Made by a program: the position numbers and the translations under genes
Assembly: GCA_037444575.1 (NCBI GenBank)
Contig: JBBIME010000003.1
Location: forward strand, 186,001-250,000
Length of the DNA: 64,000 bases
Reading direction: 5' to 3'
DNA from: Bacteriovorax sp037444575
Lineage (GTDB): Bacteria > Bdellovibrionota > Bacteriovoracia > Bacteriovoracales > Bacteriovoracaceae
The notes under the pieces: model-generated
What the model was told of the DNA's origin: nothing
The model's database searches: none
What the model saw: only the letters and a program-made list of their open reading frames with translations
Part shown: one piece after another, positions 23,908 through 32,755 of the stretch
Layout of the letters: each line of letters begins with the position of its first letter
Numbering within the stretch: the stretch's first letter is position 1

Positions 23908-24591
23908 TTATTTAAGTTTGGTGAATTCACCTTGGACTACATCTTGGAACAGATGAAGTCCTGGGGCCAGTGAATTATCTTTAATTATTTTGTGGGCCGC
24001 AAAGAGAGCTCCTTCGGCGAAAATTTTTCGATCGAGGGCCTCATGCTTTAATGTGATTTTTTCATTATCTGTCTTTAATACCAGTTCGTGGATTCCTATC
24101 ACATCTCCTATTCTTTCTGAAGTAATATCCATCTCGTGATCGGCCCATGATTTCCAAGAAAGTGCCGTCCCTGATGGGGCATCTAATTTCTTAGTATGAT
24201 GAATTTCATTGAGCGTAAATTTATAATCAGAAAATAAATTCCTGGCCTGACTCATAATAAGAATCATTTGCTGAACGAGGTTCATTCCAAGACTAAAATT
24301 TGTGGCATAGATCCATTTTAGGTTTTTCTTTTTTAGTTCATCGTTAAAACCATCCGGCCATTTCATGCCCGTGCTTCCAGTGACAACAGGAATTTTTGAT
24401 TCGATTAAAAGTGGAACGTAGCTTTTAAAAACGTCGCCTGACAAAAAAGAGATAACGACGTCATGGGCCTTTAATTTTTCTAGAGTCGGAGTATTTGTAG
24501 AGTCAAAAACGGTATGAGGAATTTCCTTTTCTACTAAAAGCTCTAAGACTTTTCCGCCCGTTTTTCCTTTTCCAAGTAGTGCTATCTTCAA
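23908..24591 (-). CDS. dapB: 4-hydroxy-tetrahydrodipicolinate reductase
   Basis: 227 residues, shorter than E. coli DapB (273). The NAD(P)-binding glycine motif opens the protein (GKGKTGGKV). The catalytic loop is EIHHTKKLDAPSGTA, the family signature with the active-site histidine and lysine. The start is a TTG at 24591, one base after the lysC stop, so the two are tightly coupled. It reduces the DapA product. Confidence 0.93.
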   Translation of the reverse strand: MKIALLGKGKTGGKVLELLVEKEIPHTVFDSTNTPTLEKLKAHDVVISFLSGDVFKSYVPLLIESKIPVVTGSTGMKWPDGFNDELKKKNLKWIYATNFSLGMNLVQQMILIMSQARNLFSDYKFTLNEIHHTKKLDAPSGTALSWKSWADHEMDITSERIGDVIGIHELVLKTDNEKITLKHEALDRKIFAEGALFAAHKIIKDNSLAPGLHLFQDVVQGEFTKLK

Positions 24592-24592
24592 A

Positions 24593-25960
24593 TTATTTCC
24601 CTATGAAAGTTTTATGAAGTCGATTGATAACTTCAGCTCCAAGATCCTCAGATATTAAAAAACAGAAATTGTGCTTACTTGCTCCGAGGCAAATCATGCG
24701 CACATTGATATCAGGAATTGTCTCAAAAATACTTTTTCCGAGTCCTGGAGTGTGATTGATATTGTTTCCAATGAGAGAGACTAGTGCGAGATTTTCTTCC
24801 ACTTGAACATCAGCAAATTTTTCAAGATCAGTAATTAATTCGCGATTAAGGAGTGTGGAGTCATCTAACGTTAGTGCCACACTGATTTCACTGGTAGTGA
24901 TGGCATCAATACTAACTTTGTGATCGTTGAAAACTTTAAAAATCTGGTAAAGAAAACCATGAGAATAAAGCATTTCAGGAGTTGAAAGTGTGACTAGAAT
25001 TTGTTTTTTTCTTAAGGCCATCGCTCGAACAAGAGGATTGTTATCGACGTCTTTTTTGACCCAAGTTCCGCCAAGTTCAGGATTAAAACTTGATCCTACA
25101 AACACCGGAATATGAGCGCGAATGGCAGGTAGGAGAGTTGCTGGGTGAAGAATTTTTGCTCCAAAAGTAGCTAACTCCGAAGCTTCCTTAAAAGAAATTT
25201 CTGAAATGGCACGGGCCTCACTGCATAGACGAGGGTCTGTTGTGGCAATTCCTGCGACATCTGTCCAGATTTCTAAGATATCAGCTTCAATTCCTTCGGC
25301 CAAAATAGCTGCAGAGTAATCACTTCCGCCTCGGCCTAAAGTTGTTGTCATGCCTTCTTTGGTTTTTCCAATAAAACCTTGAGTTACAAACATAACATCT
25401 GAGTGCTTAATGACTGAAAAATGTTTTTGGCAAGCGGCCTTTATCTCTGCCGTCAGAGGTCTGGCCTTCCCAAATTGATTATCTGTGATTAAAACGTCGC
25501 GCACATCAAACCATTTCGCAACGGTCGTTATTTTTTTTGATCGAAGAACAATATTCATCGCCTCAGTAAAAAGAAGCGATGAGAGGCGCTCACCTATACT
25601 TTGAATGGAGTCCAGTGCCTTGAGTGAGCAATCCTTCAGAAGGTGAATCCCCCGTGACATGGATTCGAGTTCTTCAAAAAGCTGGTTTAAACCATCAATT
25701 TTGTCTGGTGACATCTCTAAATCGCGAGCTATTTTTAAGTGTCGAACTTTGATTTTGGTAAGAATGAGACTGGCGTTTTCCCAAGTGTTTTTTTCTGCGG
25801 TGTTGGCCAGATCAATTAAGTCATTAGTTGTTCCAGATGTTGCAGAAACGACGACTAATTTTGCGTTTTGGGCCAGCGCAACTTCAGCACTTCTTTTCAT
25901 GCATTCAGCGTCTCCCATGCTCGTCCCGCCGAATTTTGAAACAATAACTTTTTCTTTCAT
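24593..25960 (-). CDS. lysC: aspartate kinase (monofunctional, LysC type)
   Basis: 455 residues. The kinase domain starts VSKFGGTSMG, with TLGRGGSDYSAAILA and the typical EIWTDVAGIATTDPR in the middle. Two ACT regulatory domains occupy residues ~310-455. The length and SIDAITTSEISV in the first ACT domain match lysine-sensitive monofunctional enzymes such as E. coli LysC. First gene of the dap operon; divergent from asd with about 106 bp between. I see no lysine riboswitch in that gap, so allosteric control is the likelier regulation. Confidence 0.94.
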   Translation of the reverse strand: MKEKVIVSKFGGTSMGDAECMKRSAEVALAQNAKLVVVSATSGTTNDLIDLANTAEKNTWENASLILTKIKVRHLKIARDLEMSPDKIDGLNQLFEELESMSRGIHLLKDCSLKALDSIQSIGERLSSLLFTEAMNIVLRSKKITTVAKWFDVRDVLITDNQFGKARPLTAEIKAACQKHFSVIKHSDVMFVTQGFIGKTKEGMTTTLGRGGSDYSAAILAEGIEADILEIWTDVAGIATTDPRLCSEARAISEISFKEASELATFGAKILHPATLLPAIRAHIPVFVGSSFNPELGGTWVKKDVDNNPLVRAMALRKKQILVTLSTPEMLYSHGFLYQIFKVFNDHKVSIDAITTSEISVALTLDDSTLLNRELITDLEKFADVQVEENLALVSLIGNNINHTPGLGKSIFETIPDINVRMICLGASKHNFCFLISEDLGAEVINRLHKTFIGK

Positions 25961-26066
25961 ATGAAAATCCTAATTGAAACATTCATTTTACAAAACATTC
26001 TAAAAGAGAAAAAATAGCGTGGAAACAAATTTTCTATAATTTTTAATACGATTGAGGACGATTTTT

Positions 26067-27179
26067 ATGATGAAGTTAGGGATTGTTGGATGGAGAGGAA
26101 TGGTAGGTCAGGTTTTGATGGAAAGAATGCAAAATTCTTCTGACTTCAAGCATTTTGAAACAACTTTTTTTTCGACATCTCAAAAAGGTGAACAAAATCC
26201 AATCAAAGTACCTAACGCTAATCCAGTGTTGCAAGATGCTTTTGATCTCGAAAGTCTTAAAAAAATGGATATAATCCTCACTTGTCAGGGTGGAGATTAC
26301 ACAAAAAAAGTTCACTCAGAGCTCAGAGCTTCTGGTTTTAAAGGATACTGGATTGATGCTGCTTCAACTCTTCGAATGGAAAAAGACGCTGTCATCATTC
26401 TCGATCCGATAAATAAAGGTGTCATTCAATCAGCACTAAAAAATAATCAGAAAGATTTTGTCGGTGGAAATTGTACCGTTTCTCTTATGATGCTTGCTTT
26501 AGGCGGACTTTTTGAAGCAGGCCAGATCGAATGGATTACATCCATGACTTATCAGGCAGCTTCAGGTGCGGGCGCTCGCCATATGAATGAACTTTTAAAA
26601 CAAATGAAATTTGTAACCGATATTGTGATGAAAGATGGTGACAATTTAAGTGATCAAATTTTACAAGTTGAAAAAAATGTAAAAAATCTTTTAAGTGATC
26701 CAAAATTTCCAAAAGAAAATTTTGGTTACCCATTGGCCTTTAACCTTCTTCCTTGGATTGATACAGAACTTGAAAACGGACAAAGCAGGGAAGAATGGAA
26801 AGGATCTGCTGAGGCCAATAAAATTCTTCAATCAAAAATCAATATTCCTATTGATGGAACATGTGTCCGTGTAGGTTCCATGAGATGTCACTCTCAAGGG
26901 CTTACGATTAAACTAAAAAAAGATATTCCGCTTGATGAAATTGAATCAATGATCAAAGAGCACAATGAATGGGCAAAATTTGTTCCTAATAAAAAAGAAG
27001 ATTCTATGAAGTTTTTAACTCCTGAATTTGCCAGCGGAAACCTTCAAATTCCAGTGGGAAGAATTCGCAAAATGAATTTAGGGCCAGAGTATCTAAATGC
27101 TTTTACAGTTGGCGATCAACTTCTTTGGGGGGCTGCTGAACCTCTGAGAAGAATGCTGCATATCTTGCTGGAAAAGTAG
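26067..27179 (+). CDS. asd: aspartate-semialdehyde dehydrogenase (gammaproteobacterial type)
   Basis: 370 residues from the ATG at 26067 (GAGGA eight bases upstream); a TTG five codons earlier lies inside the ribosome-site region. LGIVGWRGMVGQVLMERM is the long-type Asd opening. The active-site cysteine is C136 in GGNCTVSLM, and GSMRCHSQ follows later. It supplies the substrate for DapA, which fits its position divergent from lysC-dapBAD. Confidence 0.96.
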   Translation: MMKLGIVGWRGMVGQVLMERMQNSSDFKHFETTFFSTSQKGEQNPIKVPNANPVLQDAFDLESLKKMDIILTCQGGDYTKKVHSELRASGFKGYWIDAASTLRMEKDAVIILDPINKGVIQSALKNNQKDFVGGNCTVSLMMLALGGLFEAGQIEWITSMTYQAASGAGARHMNELLKQMKFVTDIVMKDGDNLSDQILQVEKNVKNLLSDPKFPKENFGYPLAFNLLPWIDTELENGQSREEWKGSAEANKILQSKINIPIDGTCVRVGSMRCHSQGLTIKLKKDIPLDEIESMIKEHNEWAKFVPNKKEDSMKFLTPEFASGNLQIPVGRIRKMNLGPEYLNAFTVGDQLLWGAAEPLRRMLHILLEK

Positions 27180-27290
27180 TTTACCTGATCAAAGTACTTT
27201 ATTTCCTCCTATAGAGAGAAAAGTCATTTTTTTCTACAATAGAGTTGTCACCGTAAAAGTACGATCGATAGCTTTTTTGAGGAATATATA

Positions 27291-28796
27291 ATGCGCAATA
27301 AATCCTGGTTTCTTCCACTGCTTGCTGGCTGCTCAGTGTTTGTAACAAGTTGCTCATCGCTTAAAGATAGATCCCCTGCCTCTGAGCGGGATATGATACT
27401 GGCCCAACTTTTCAAAAAAGTTAATCATGCTGAAGCCTTGATTGGAACAAACTCAGCCTCTTGTCACAAAACTTTTGAAAGTCTCTATCTCGAACTTTTT
27501 AATATTGCGGGAACATCAGCGTACTTTGATACAAACGATATTAATGCAATTGATGAAGACATCCAAAAATCTTTTGAAACAAGAATTGCTCTAAAAAATT
27601 CTTTTAAAAAATTTTCATTAACAAGTTCTACTGATCAAGCATGTTTAACAAGTGCTCAAGAAGTTTTTAAAGCACTTAGATATGTCGAAGATTACTTAGT
27701 TGAACTTCGAATGGATAAGGCAAATTCATCTTCGAATGAATACGTCAGCATGACTGGAGATTTTCCTTACCTGTTAATCAATCCAAAATACGCAAACGAT
27801 TTTAAATCTTATGAAGATTTGAAATCGGGGGATGTCATACTCTCCAGAGGAAATGCTTATTCATCTGCTGCTATTGCAAGGATTTCTCAAAACAATTACC
27901 AATTCTCTCATCTAAGTTTTGTCTACCGCGATCAGGCAACCAGAGAACTATTTACAACTGAAGCTCGTATTGAAATAGGGAGTGCTGTTACCCCTATTGC
28001 TGATCATCTCAATGAAAAAAATATGAGATCGGTAGTTTTTAGATACAAGAATGGAGATATCGCTCACAAGGCAAGCAAGTTGATGTTTGATCTTGTTAAA
28101 AAGCATCAAGATACAGGCAAGAATATTGAATATGACTTTGCGATGAATTACAAAGATGATTCAAAATTGTACTGCGCTGAAATTATCTCTCGAGGTTTTA
28201 AGTTGGCCTTATCTGATAATAGTTATCTTCCTAAATTTAAATCGAAGTTTTCTTCAAAAGGGCTTATTCCTTTTTTAAACACGATTGGAGTTCCAGCGAC
28301 GAATGAAAACATTAATACTTTGGATATAATCGCTCCAGGCGATATACAATTTGATCCAAACTTTGATCTAGTGGCCGAATGGAGAAATCCTAAAAAACTT
28401 GAGGAGTCCCGATTTAAAGACTTTATCCTCACGAAAATGTTTGAGCGAATGGATAAAAATGGCTATCAAGTTGATCCAAGTTTAAAAATGGATGCAGAAG
28501 CTAGGGTTTTATGGCTTCTTCGAAGAACTCCAATTGTTAAAAAGTTTCTCGATAAAAAAGTTGCTATTAATATGTCACCGGCCCAAATGGAATTGTTTAT
28601 GGCCCTGGATAAAATTGGCGAGACATTCTATAAAAATCTCGAAACACATTCAATTCATTATGATCATCCAATGACTCCGAAAGAGATTTACGCATCTATT
28701 GATGAATTTATTAATAAAGATTTTGAATTATATAAAAGATACAAAAAAGGTGAGAACGTGACCAAACCAATATTTCACTTATTGTTTCATCCTTAG
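27291..28796 (+). CDS. lipoprotein with permuted papain-like (YiiX/DUF830, C92-type) fold
   Basis: 501 residues. A lipoprotein signal has lipobox VTSC (Cys21). A helical N-terminal part is followed from about residue 178 by LKSGDVILSRG, then H207 in QFSHLSFVYR and C295 in KLYCAEIIS. This order (Gly-Asp-Val, His, then Cys) is that of the permuted NlpC/P60-like YiiX/YaeF family, predicted amidases or cysteine peptidases. The last 200 residues are helical and not assigned. A cell-envelope hydrolase is likely; the substrate is not visible. Followed closely by ribB. Confidence 0.75.
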   Translation: MRNKSWFLPLLAGCSVFVTSCSSLKDRSPASERDMILAQLFKKVNHAEALIGTNSASCHKTFESLYLELFNIAGTSAYFDTNDINAIDEDIQKSFETRIALKNSFKKFSLTSSTDQACLTSAQEVFKALRYVEDYLVELRMDKANSSSNEYVSMTGDFPYLLINPKYANDFKSYEDLKSGDVILSRGNAYSSAAIARISQNNYQFSHLSFVYRDQATRELFTTEARIEIGSAVTPIADHLNEKNMRSVVFRYKNGDIAHKASKLMFDLVKKHQDTGKNIEYDFAMNYKDDSKLYCAEIISRGFKLALSDNSYLPKFKSKFSSKGLIPFLNTIGVPATNENINTLDIIAPGDIQFDPNFDLVAEWRNPKKLEESRFKDFILTKMFERMDKNGYQVDPSLKMDAEARVLWLLRRTPIVKKFLDKKVAINMSPAQMELFMALDKIGETFYKNLETHSIHYDHPMTPKEIYASIDEFINKDFELYKRYKKGENVTKPIFHLLFHP

Positions 28797-28807
28797 TAGA
28801 ATTGGTT

Positions 28808-29428
28808 ATGGATAATTTCAAGGTAATAGAATCAGTTCTTAAAGATTTAAAAGCCGGTCATCTGGTGATAGTGACCGATAGTCATGACCGCGAAGATGAG
28901 GCCGATCTTTTAATGGCCGCTGAGTTTATTACTAATTCTAAAATTAATTTTTTTCTCAATCAAGCTCGCGGCTTGATCACCAATCCAATTAGTTCTGCGA
29001 TTGCTCAAAAATTAAATTTACCTTTAATGATTCCTGAAAATGCTGGATCAATGCAGACTGCTTTCACTGTAAGCATTGATGCTATTGTTGGAACCCATTC
29101 AGGCATTTCATCTAAAGATAGATGCCTCACCATTAAAAAATTAAGTGATAGAAATGCCAAAGCTTCTGATTTTGAGCGTCCTGGACATGTTTTTCCACTG
29201 ATAGCTCATGATGGGGGAGTCTTGGTTCGAGAAGGCCACACAGAAGCTGCTATTGATTTAATGAATCTAGCAAATCTTCATCCCGTAGCTGTTCTTTGTG
29301 AAACATTAGATGAAAATGGCGAGACTTTAAAAGGCAAAGCTCTTTTAGAGTTTGCTAATGCACATAAAATCAAAATTATCTCAATTGATGAAATAAAAAA
29401 ATATAGATTAGCGCTTAAAACTGTTTAA
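28808..29428 (+). CDS. ribB: 3,4-dihydroxy-2-butanone 4-phosphate synthase
   Basis: 206 residues from the ATG at 28808. It converts ribulose 5-phosphate into the four-carbon riboflavin precursor. Family motifs are DREDEADLLMAAEFIT, SGISSKDRCLTI, RPGHVFPLIA and GHTEAAIDLM. No GTP cyclohydrolase II domain follows, so this is the stand-alone form. It starts a few bases after the lipoprotein gene stop, leaving no room for an FMN riboswitch. Its last 21 bases overlap the convergent cytochrome gene. Confidence 0.93.
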   Translation: MDNFKVIESVLKDLKAGHLVIVTDSHDREDEADLLMAAEFITNSKINFFLNQARGLITNPISSAIAQKLNLPLMIPENAGSMQTAFTVSIDAIVGTHSGISSKDRCLTIKKLSDRNAKASDFERPGHVFPLIAHDGGVLVREGHTEAAIDLMNLANLHPVAVLCETLDENGETLKGKALLEFANAHKIKIISIDEIKKYRLALKTV

Positions 29429-29767
29429 ATAAGCATGAATGGACGGCAAGTCTTTTTCTAAAAATGGCAATGCGGGCATTATTTTGGTTGTTCTTTTTGG
29501 TTTATATCCTTGCGGATAAGACTGTCTCAAAACTCTTTCAGTAACTAATTCTAACGATGATCCAGCGATATCTGGGCCCACGCTGCCGGCAAGTCTTGGG
29601 TCTTGGTTGTGACAAGCAATACAATTGGCCACAAAAACAGATTTTCCGCGTTTTTCAATATCTGTTAGCGGTTTAGATTGTTCTTTTGTACAGGCAGAGA
29701 AAAATAAAACTGGGAGCAAAATAATTGCTCCCAGAAAAAAACTTTTAGAAAATTCTTTAGAAATCAT
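29408..29767 (-). CDS. c-type cytochrome lipoprotein
   Basis: 119 residues. Lipoprotein signal with lipobox FSAC, then one haem-binding motif CIACH and a likely axial methionine in KIMPALPF. It is a membrane-anchored periplasmic electron carrier. Its start overlaps the stop of the membrane protein at 29764-30495 by four bases, so the two are made together and probably work as a pair. The 3' end overlaps ribB by 21 bp on the opposite strand. Confidence 0.88.
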   Translation of the reverse strand: MISKEFSKSFFLGAIILLPVLFFSACTKEQSKPLTDIEKRGKSVFVANCIACHNQDPRLAGSVGPDIAGSSLELVTERVLRQSYPQGYKPKRTTKIMPALPFLEKDLPSIHAYLNSFKR

Positions 29768-30495
29768 TTAGTAAGGGCCTCAATTCCAAAATATAGAATA
29801 ACTGTAAGAAGAAGACCCATGTGAGTTACACCTTTAATAGATGTAATTTTAATTGTGTCTGTTTTTCCTTTAAGAGCATTGAATTCAAGAGCTCCAAGAA
29901 TAAGTGCTACAAAGATAAACACTTTCCAACCATTATAGTCGGGATTAACTTGAGATGGTAGGTGAGAAGCAGCTCCCATCAAAAATAGCAATGGAATAGA
30001 AAAAAGTGTGTTGTGTCTTGAAGCCAGACCAGCTTTAGCACCTGCACCAGCAGCTAGAGGATCTGCGGACCCGCCAGCAGCAACTTGCTTAGCTGAAGCA
30101 ATAACGATTTTTTGATTTGGCCAGATAACAAGCCATACGTTTAAAAACATTACTGTTCCAAAAAGTGCTCCAGTTCCGATGTATACCCACCAAGAAGATT
30201 TTAAAAGATCGGCCATTCCACCAGCAATGTGAGCTTTTAATCCGATAATGATCACACCTGAAATGAATGTCCAAAGGGCACCATATCTAAACCATGCAAG
30301 CGCTCTTGGAACTAATGTTCTAACAGCAACTCCACGAGAAGATTTAATTTTTTCATCAGCGTCTAATTCTTTAAACCATTCGCCTTGAACAAAGTTAAAG
30401 TAATAAAGCATTCCAATCCAAACTACGCCGGCAAAATAATGTACCCAGCGGAAAAACATTTCTGAACCTTGCATTGAAAAAAGTGCGAAATTCAT
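29764..30495 (-). CDS. PuuD-like (Urate_ox_N) integral membrane protein
   Basis: 243 residues with about six or seven membrane helices. The opening FFRWVHYFAGVVWIGMLYYF is typical of the membrane domain of PuuD-type urate hydroxylases, with conserved histidine and tryptophan residues likely to bind haem. In PuuD this domain is fused to a C-terminal cytochrome c; here the cytochrome is the separate, overlapping gene at 29408. Urate oxidation itself cannot be concluded: no other purine-catabolic gene is near. Divergent from the XRE-cupin regulator at 30635. Confidence 0.7.
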   Translation of the reverse strand: MNFALFSMQGSEMFFRWVHYFAGVVWIGMLYYFNFVQGEWFKELDADEKIKSSRGVAVRTLVPRALAWFRYGALWTFISGVIIIGLKAHIAGGMADLLKSSWWVYIGTGALFGTVMFLNVWLVIWPNQKIVIASAKQVAAGGSADPLAAGAGAKAGLASRHNTLFSIPLLFLMGAASHLPSQVNPDYNGWKVFIFVALILGALEFNALKGKTDTIKITSIKGVTHMGLLLTVILYFGIEALTK

Positions 30496-30541
30496 TTCTG
30501 ACCCCCATGATTGATATTAATAATAAAAAACTTATAACTAG

Positions 30542-30590
30542 AATAACAAAGAAATATTAAAAGTATCTATTTTATTATACTTTTGTTATT
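30542..30590. promoter_or_regulatory. nested inverted repeat in the divergent PuuD-like/XRE promoter region
   Basis: AAAAGTAT (30559-30566) and ATACTTTT (30577-30584) are perfect inverted repeats with a 10-nt spacer. AATAACAAA (30542-30550) and TTTGTTATT (30582-30590) form an outer pair. It lies between genes starting at 30495 and 30635 and could be the operator of the adjacent XRE-cupin regulator. Confidence 0.4.
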
Positions 30591-30634
30591 TAATTGGCAT
30601 AATTCCAATATATCAACATAGCTGAGGTTTAAAA

Positions 30635-31210
30635 ATGCCATTTTCTGACTTTGATTTGCTATCAAAAAACCTTGCCGAACGCTTATTGGATCTTAGAATG
30701 CGACGAGGCCTTACACAAGCTGATCTGGCCCGGGCTGCAGATGTTCCGCGTTCAACAATCGCCAATCTGGAATCTGGCACTGGCAATCCATCGCTTATTA
30801 ATTTAGCCAAAATTGCCAATGCTTTAAACACATCAATTGAAATGTTGCTAACGTCACCAGTGGCCCGCTGTAAAAAAATTCCCGCTGATCAGATTAGGTC
30901 AATCAGCCGATCTGCCGGCGAAGTGACGATTGTTAAATTGCTACCTGATCCCATACCTGGGATGGAAATTGACAAAATTGAGCTAAATCTTGGGGCAAAA
31001 ATGCGTGGTATTCCGCATGCATCTGGAACTAGAGAATATCTGCATTGCTTGCAAGGAGAAATGAATATCATTGTTGCTGGAGAAACTTATCAAATCTCTA
31101 AAGGTGACGTGTTGGCGTTTCCAGGAGAAATGCATCATTCATATGAGAATATCGGTAAGGGAAAGGCCATTGGGTTAAGTGTTGTAGCGATAGCACCGGT
31201 TGGAATCTAG
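30635..31210 (+). CDS. XRE-family regulator with C-terminal cupin domain
   Basis: 191 residues. The helix-turn-helix (about 10-65) includes RRGLTQADLARAADVPRSTI. The cupin sensor domain (about 110-188) has a region with HASGTREYLHCLQGEM and GDVLAFPGEMHHS. Regulators of this build usually sense a small metabolite and control a neighbouring catabolic or transport gene, here possibly the divergent PuuD-like/cytochrome pair. GAGG lies before the ATG. A 13-bp perfect hairpin follows its stop. Confidence 0.88.
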   Translation: MPFSDFDLLSKNLAERLLDLRMRRGLTQADLARAADVPRSTIANLESGTGNPSLINLAKIANALNTSIEMLLTSPVARCKKIPADQIRSISRSAGEVTIVKLLPDPIPGMEIDKIELNLGAKMRGIPHASGTREYLHCLQGEMNIIVAGETYQISKGDVLAFPGEMHHSYENIGKGKAIGLSVVAIAPVGI

Positions 31211-31242
31211 GATCTCGTGATATTTTTAGGTTACAGTAGTCC

Positions 31243-31272
31243 TCTACCCGATAATTGACATTATCGGGTAGA
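31243..31272. other. perfect 13-bp stem hairpin without a T-run
   Basis: TCTACCCGATAAT (31243-31255), loop TGAC, ATTATCGGGTAGA (31260-31272). No T-run follows on either strand, so it is not an ordinary intrinsic terminator. It lies between the XRE-cupin gene and the hemerythrin gene and could be a protein-binding palindrome or an mRNA stabiliser. Confidence 0.55.
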
Positions 31273-31324
31273 CAGGAATTGGGAAATTATCTCCCCCTTA
31301 AGGCCAATAAGTATTTACGGTAAA

Positions 31325-31756
31325 ATGTTTTTTATGAATAATTCAGTTAAAAAATATGCGTGGGACGAACGATTTTCTATTGATCAGGGTCCAATCGATC
31401 TGCAACATAAGAAACTTTTTGCGATCCTTACTAAAGTTGAAAATTATTGTCAGGAACAAGGCGATCCATCAATTATCCTAAAGGCCATTGATGATCTTTT
31501 AGTCTACACAGAATATCATTTTGAGCTTGAAGAAAATTTAATGCTCTCTCAAAACTATAATAAATACCCAGAACATAAACTACTTCACGAACAATTTAAA
31601 CAAACTGTATTACTTTTTCGCGAAGAGTTTGAATTAATCGGGGCCAATGAAATAGCTCTTTCATTATGTTCAAAATTAAGAGAATGGCTGATTACACACA
31701 TTCTTTTTGCTGACCAGGATTACGCTCATTCTCTAGTCGTAAGAAAAGGTTTCTAA
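31325..31756 (+). CDS. bacteriohemerythrin
   Basis: 143 residues. The di-iron ligands of the hemerythrin fold are all present: H28 (DLQHKKLF), H65 and E69 (YHFELEEN), H84 and H88 (PEHKLLHEQF), and H125 and D130 (THILFADQDY). Such proteins bind oxygen reversibly in the cytoplasm, for storage, sensing or delivery. An ATG at 31334 is an alternative start. Convergent with the dual-receiver gene, two bases apart. Confidence 0.93.
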   Translation: MFFMNNSVKKYAWDERFSIDQGPIDLQHKKLFAILTKVENYCQEQGDPSIILKAIDDLLVYTEYHFELEENLMLSQNYNKYPEHKLLHEQFKQTVLLFREEFELIGANEIALSLCSKLREWLITHILFADQDYAHSLVVRKGF

Positions 31757-31758
31757 TT

Positions 31759-32526
31759 TTAAAGAGATTTAACGTGTTTCCCAATGGCATAAGCTAGCTT
31801 ATCTTCGAGCTCAGCATGATCAAATGGCTTGATAATATGATCTTTAACATCGTATTTTAACAGGGTCATAATATCATCAATACTATTTCGGCCAGTAATC
31901 ACAACAACAAGTGCATCCATCAATCTTTTTCTTGATGTTTTTGAACGTACAAATTGGATCACATCGATGCATGTTCCATCATCCAAATTCCAATCTAGCA
32001 ACAGGATATCAAAATCCTGCTTATTGATTAAATTTTTGGCCTCAGCAACGCTTGCACATAATTGGAATTTATCATGCTTAAATTCGCGCATATGTTCACT
32101 CATTATCGATAACATTTCAGGGCTGTTATCAAGGATTAAAACGTTATAATGCTCAGGTATGATAGTTGTCACACTTTTTTCAGTTAATTGCTTAATTGAA
32201 GAAATGATTTCGAGAGAATTAAACGGGCGAGTTATGATTAAATCTACATTGAGCGAAAGATCTATTGTATCAGCAATCAGTATGATTGGAGTTTCTCCAT
32301 ATCGTTCACTGTTTTTTAGAGTATCAACCAATTCATTGATTGGGTATTGATCATATTTACGTTCAAAAATAAAACATTCGATTTCTTGATTTGATATCAA
32401 TGCTGTAAATTGATCCATATTTTGTGCAATAAAGACTTCAAGATTTGAAGTTAAATATGAGATCAATTCTTTCGCTTCAATTTCTGAATTAAGAAGCATC
32501 ACTGTTTTTAATTTTTTTATTGTCAT
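31759..32526 (-). CDS. dual-receiver response-regulator protein
   Basis: 255 residues. The first receiver-like domain (about 5-115) has no phospho-accepting aspartate at the expected place (CFIFERKYD), so it is degenerate. The second (about 127-250) is complete: acidic LDN, D178 in DILLLDW, T211 in VVITG, and K233 in IIKPFD. There is no output domain, so it probably acts through protein contacts, like CheY-type relay proteins. No histidine kinase is adjacent. Confidence 0.85.
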   Translation of the reverse strand: MTIKKLKTVMLLNSEIEAKELISYLTSNLEVFIAQNMDQFTALISNQEIECFIFERKYDQYPINELVDTLKNSERYGETPIILIADTIDLSLNVDLIITRPFNSLEIISSIKQLTEKSVTTIIPEHYNVLILDNSPEMLSIMSEHMREFKHDKFQLCASVAEAKNLINKQDFDILLLDWNLDDGTCIDVIQFVRSKTSRKRLMDALVVVITGRNSIDDIMTLLKYDVKDHIIKPFDHAELEDKLAYAIGKHVKSL

Positions 32527-32691
32527 AGTATCTCTTCCCTATTTCTTTTCTTCGTCTTTTTTTTGCAACGTCTTTAATAGGTGAAAAATGTCTATAAATA
32601 ATTATTAATAAAATAAAAAGAGTTCATTTAGATTGATCAATGTGAAAAGAAAAATTAATACATTGGTCCTATGAAAAATGCATAAGATCTG

Positions 32692-32754
32692 ATGAAATCG
32701 ATTACCCTTTTTTGCCTCTTTTGTTTAATGATTGTCGTAGTACAATTTAATTAA
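32692..32754 (+). CDS. possible 20-residue hydrophobic leader peptide
   Basis: ATG AAA TCG to a TAA directly before the recombinase start encodes MKSITLFCLFCLMIVVVQFN, which resembles a signal peptide. No ribosome site is evident. The tight position (two bases before the next ATG) is the only support for a translated leader coupled to the recombinase gene. The remaining gap 32527-32691 is AT-rich and holds nothing recognisable. Confidence 0.2.
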   Translation: MKSITLFCLFCLMIVVVQFN

Positions 32755-32755
32755 G

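Noticed and set aside
25961..26066. Lysine riboswitch between lysC and asd
   Set aside because: About 106 bp only, and no conserved elements visible.
32650..32675. TGGTCCTATGAA shared with 16092-16103
   Set aside because: A 12-base match between two AT-rich gaps without symmetry or common context; likely chance.
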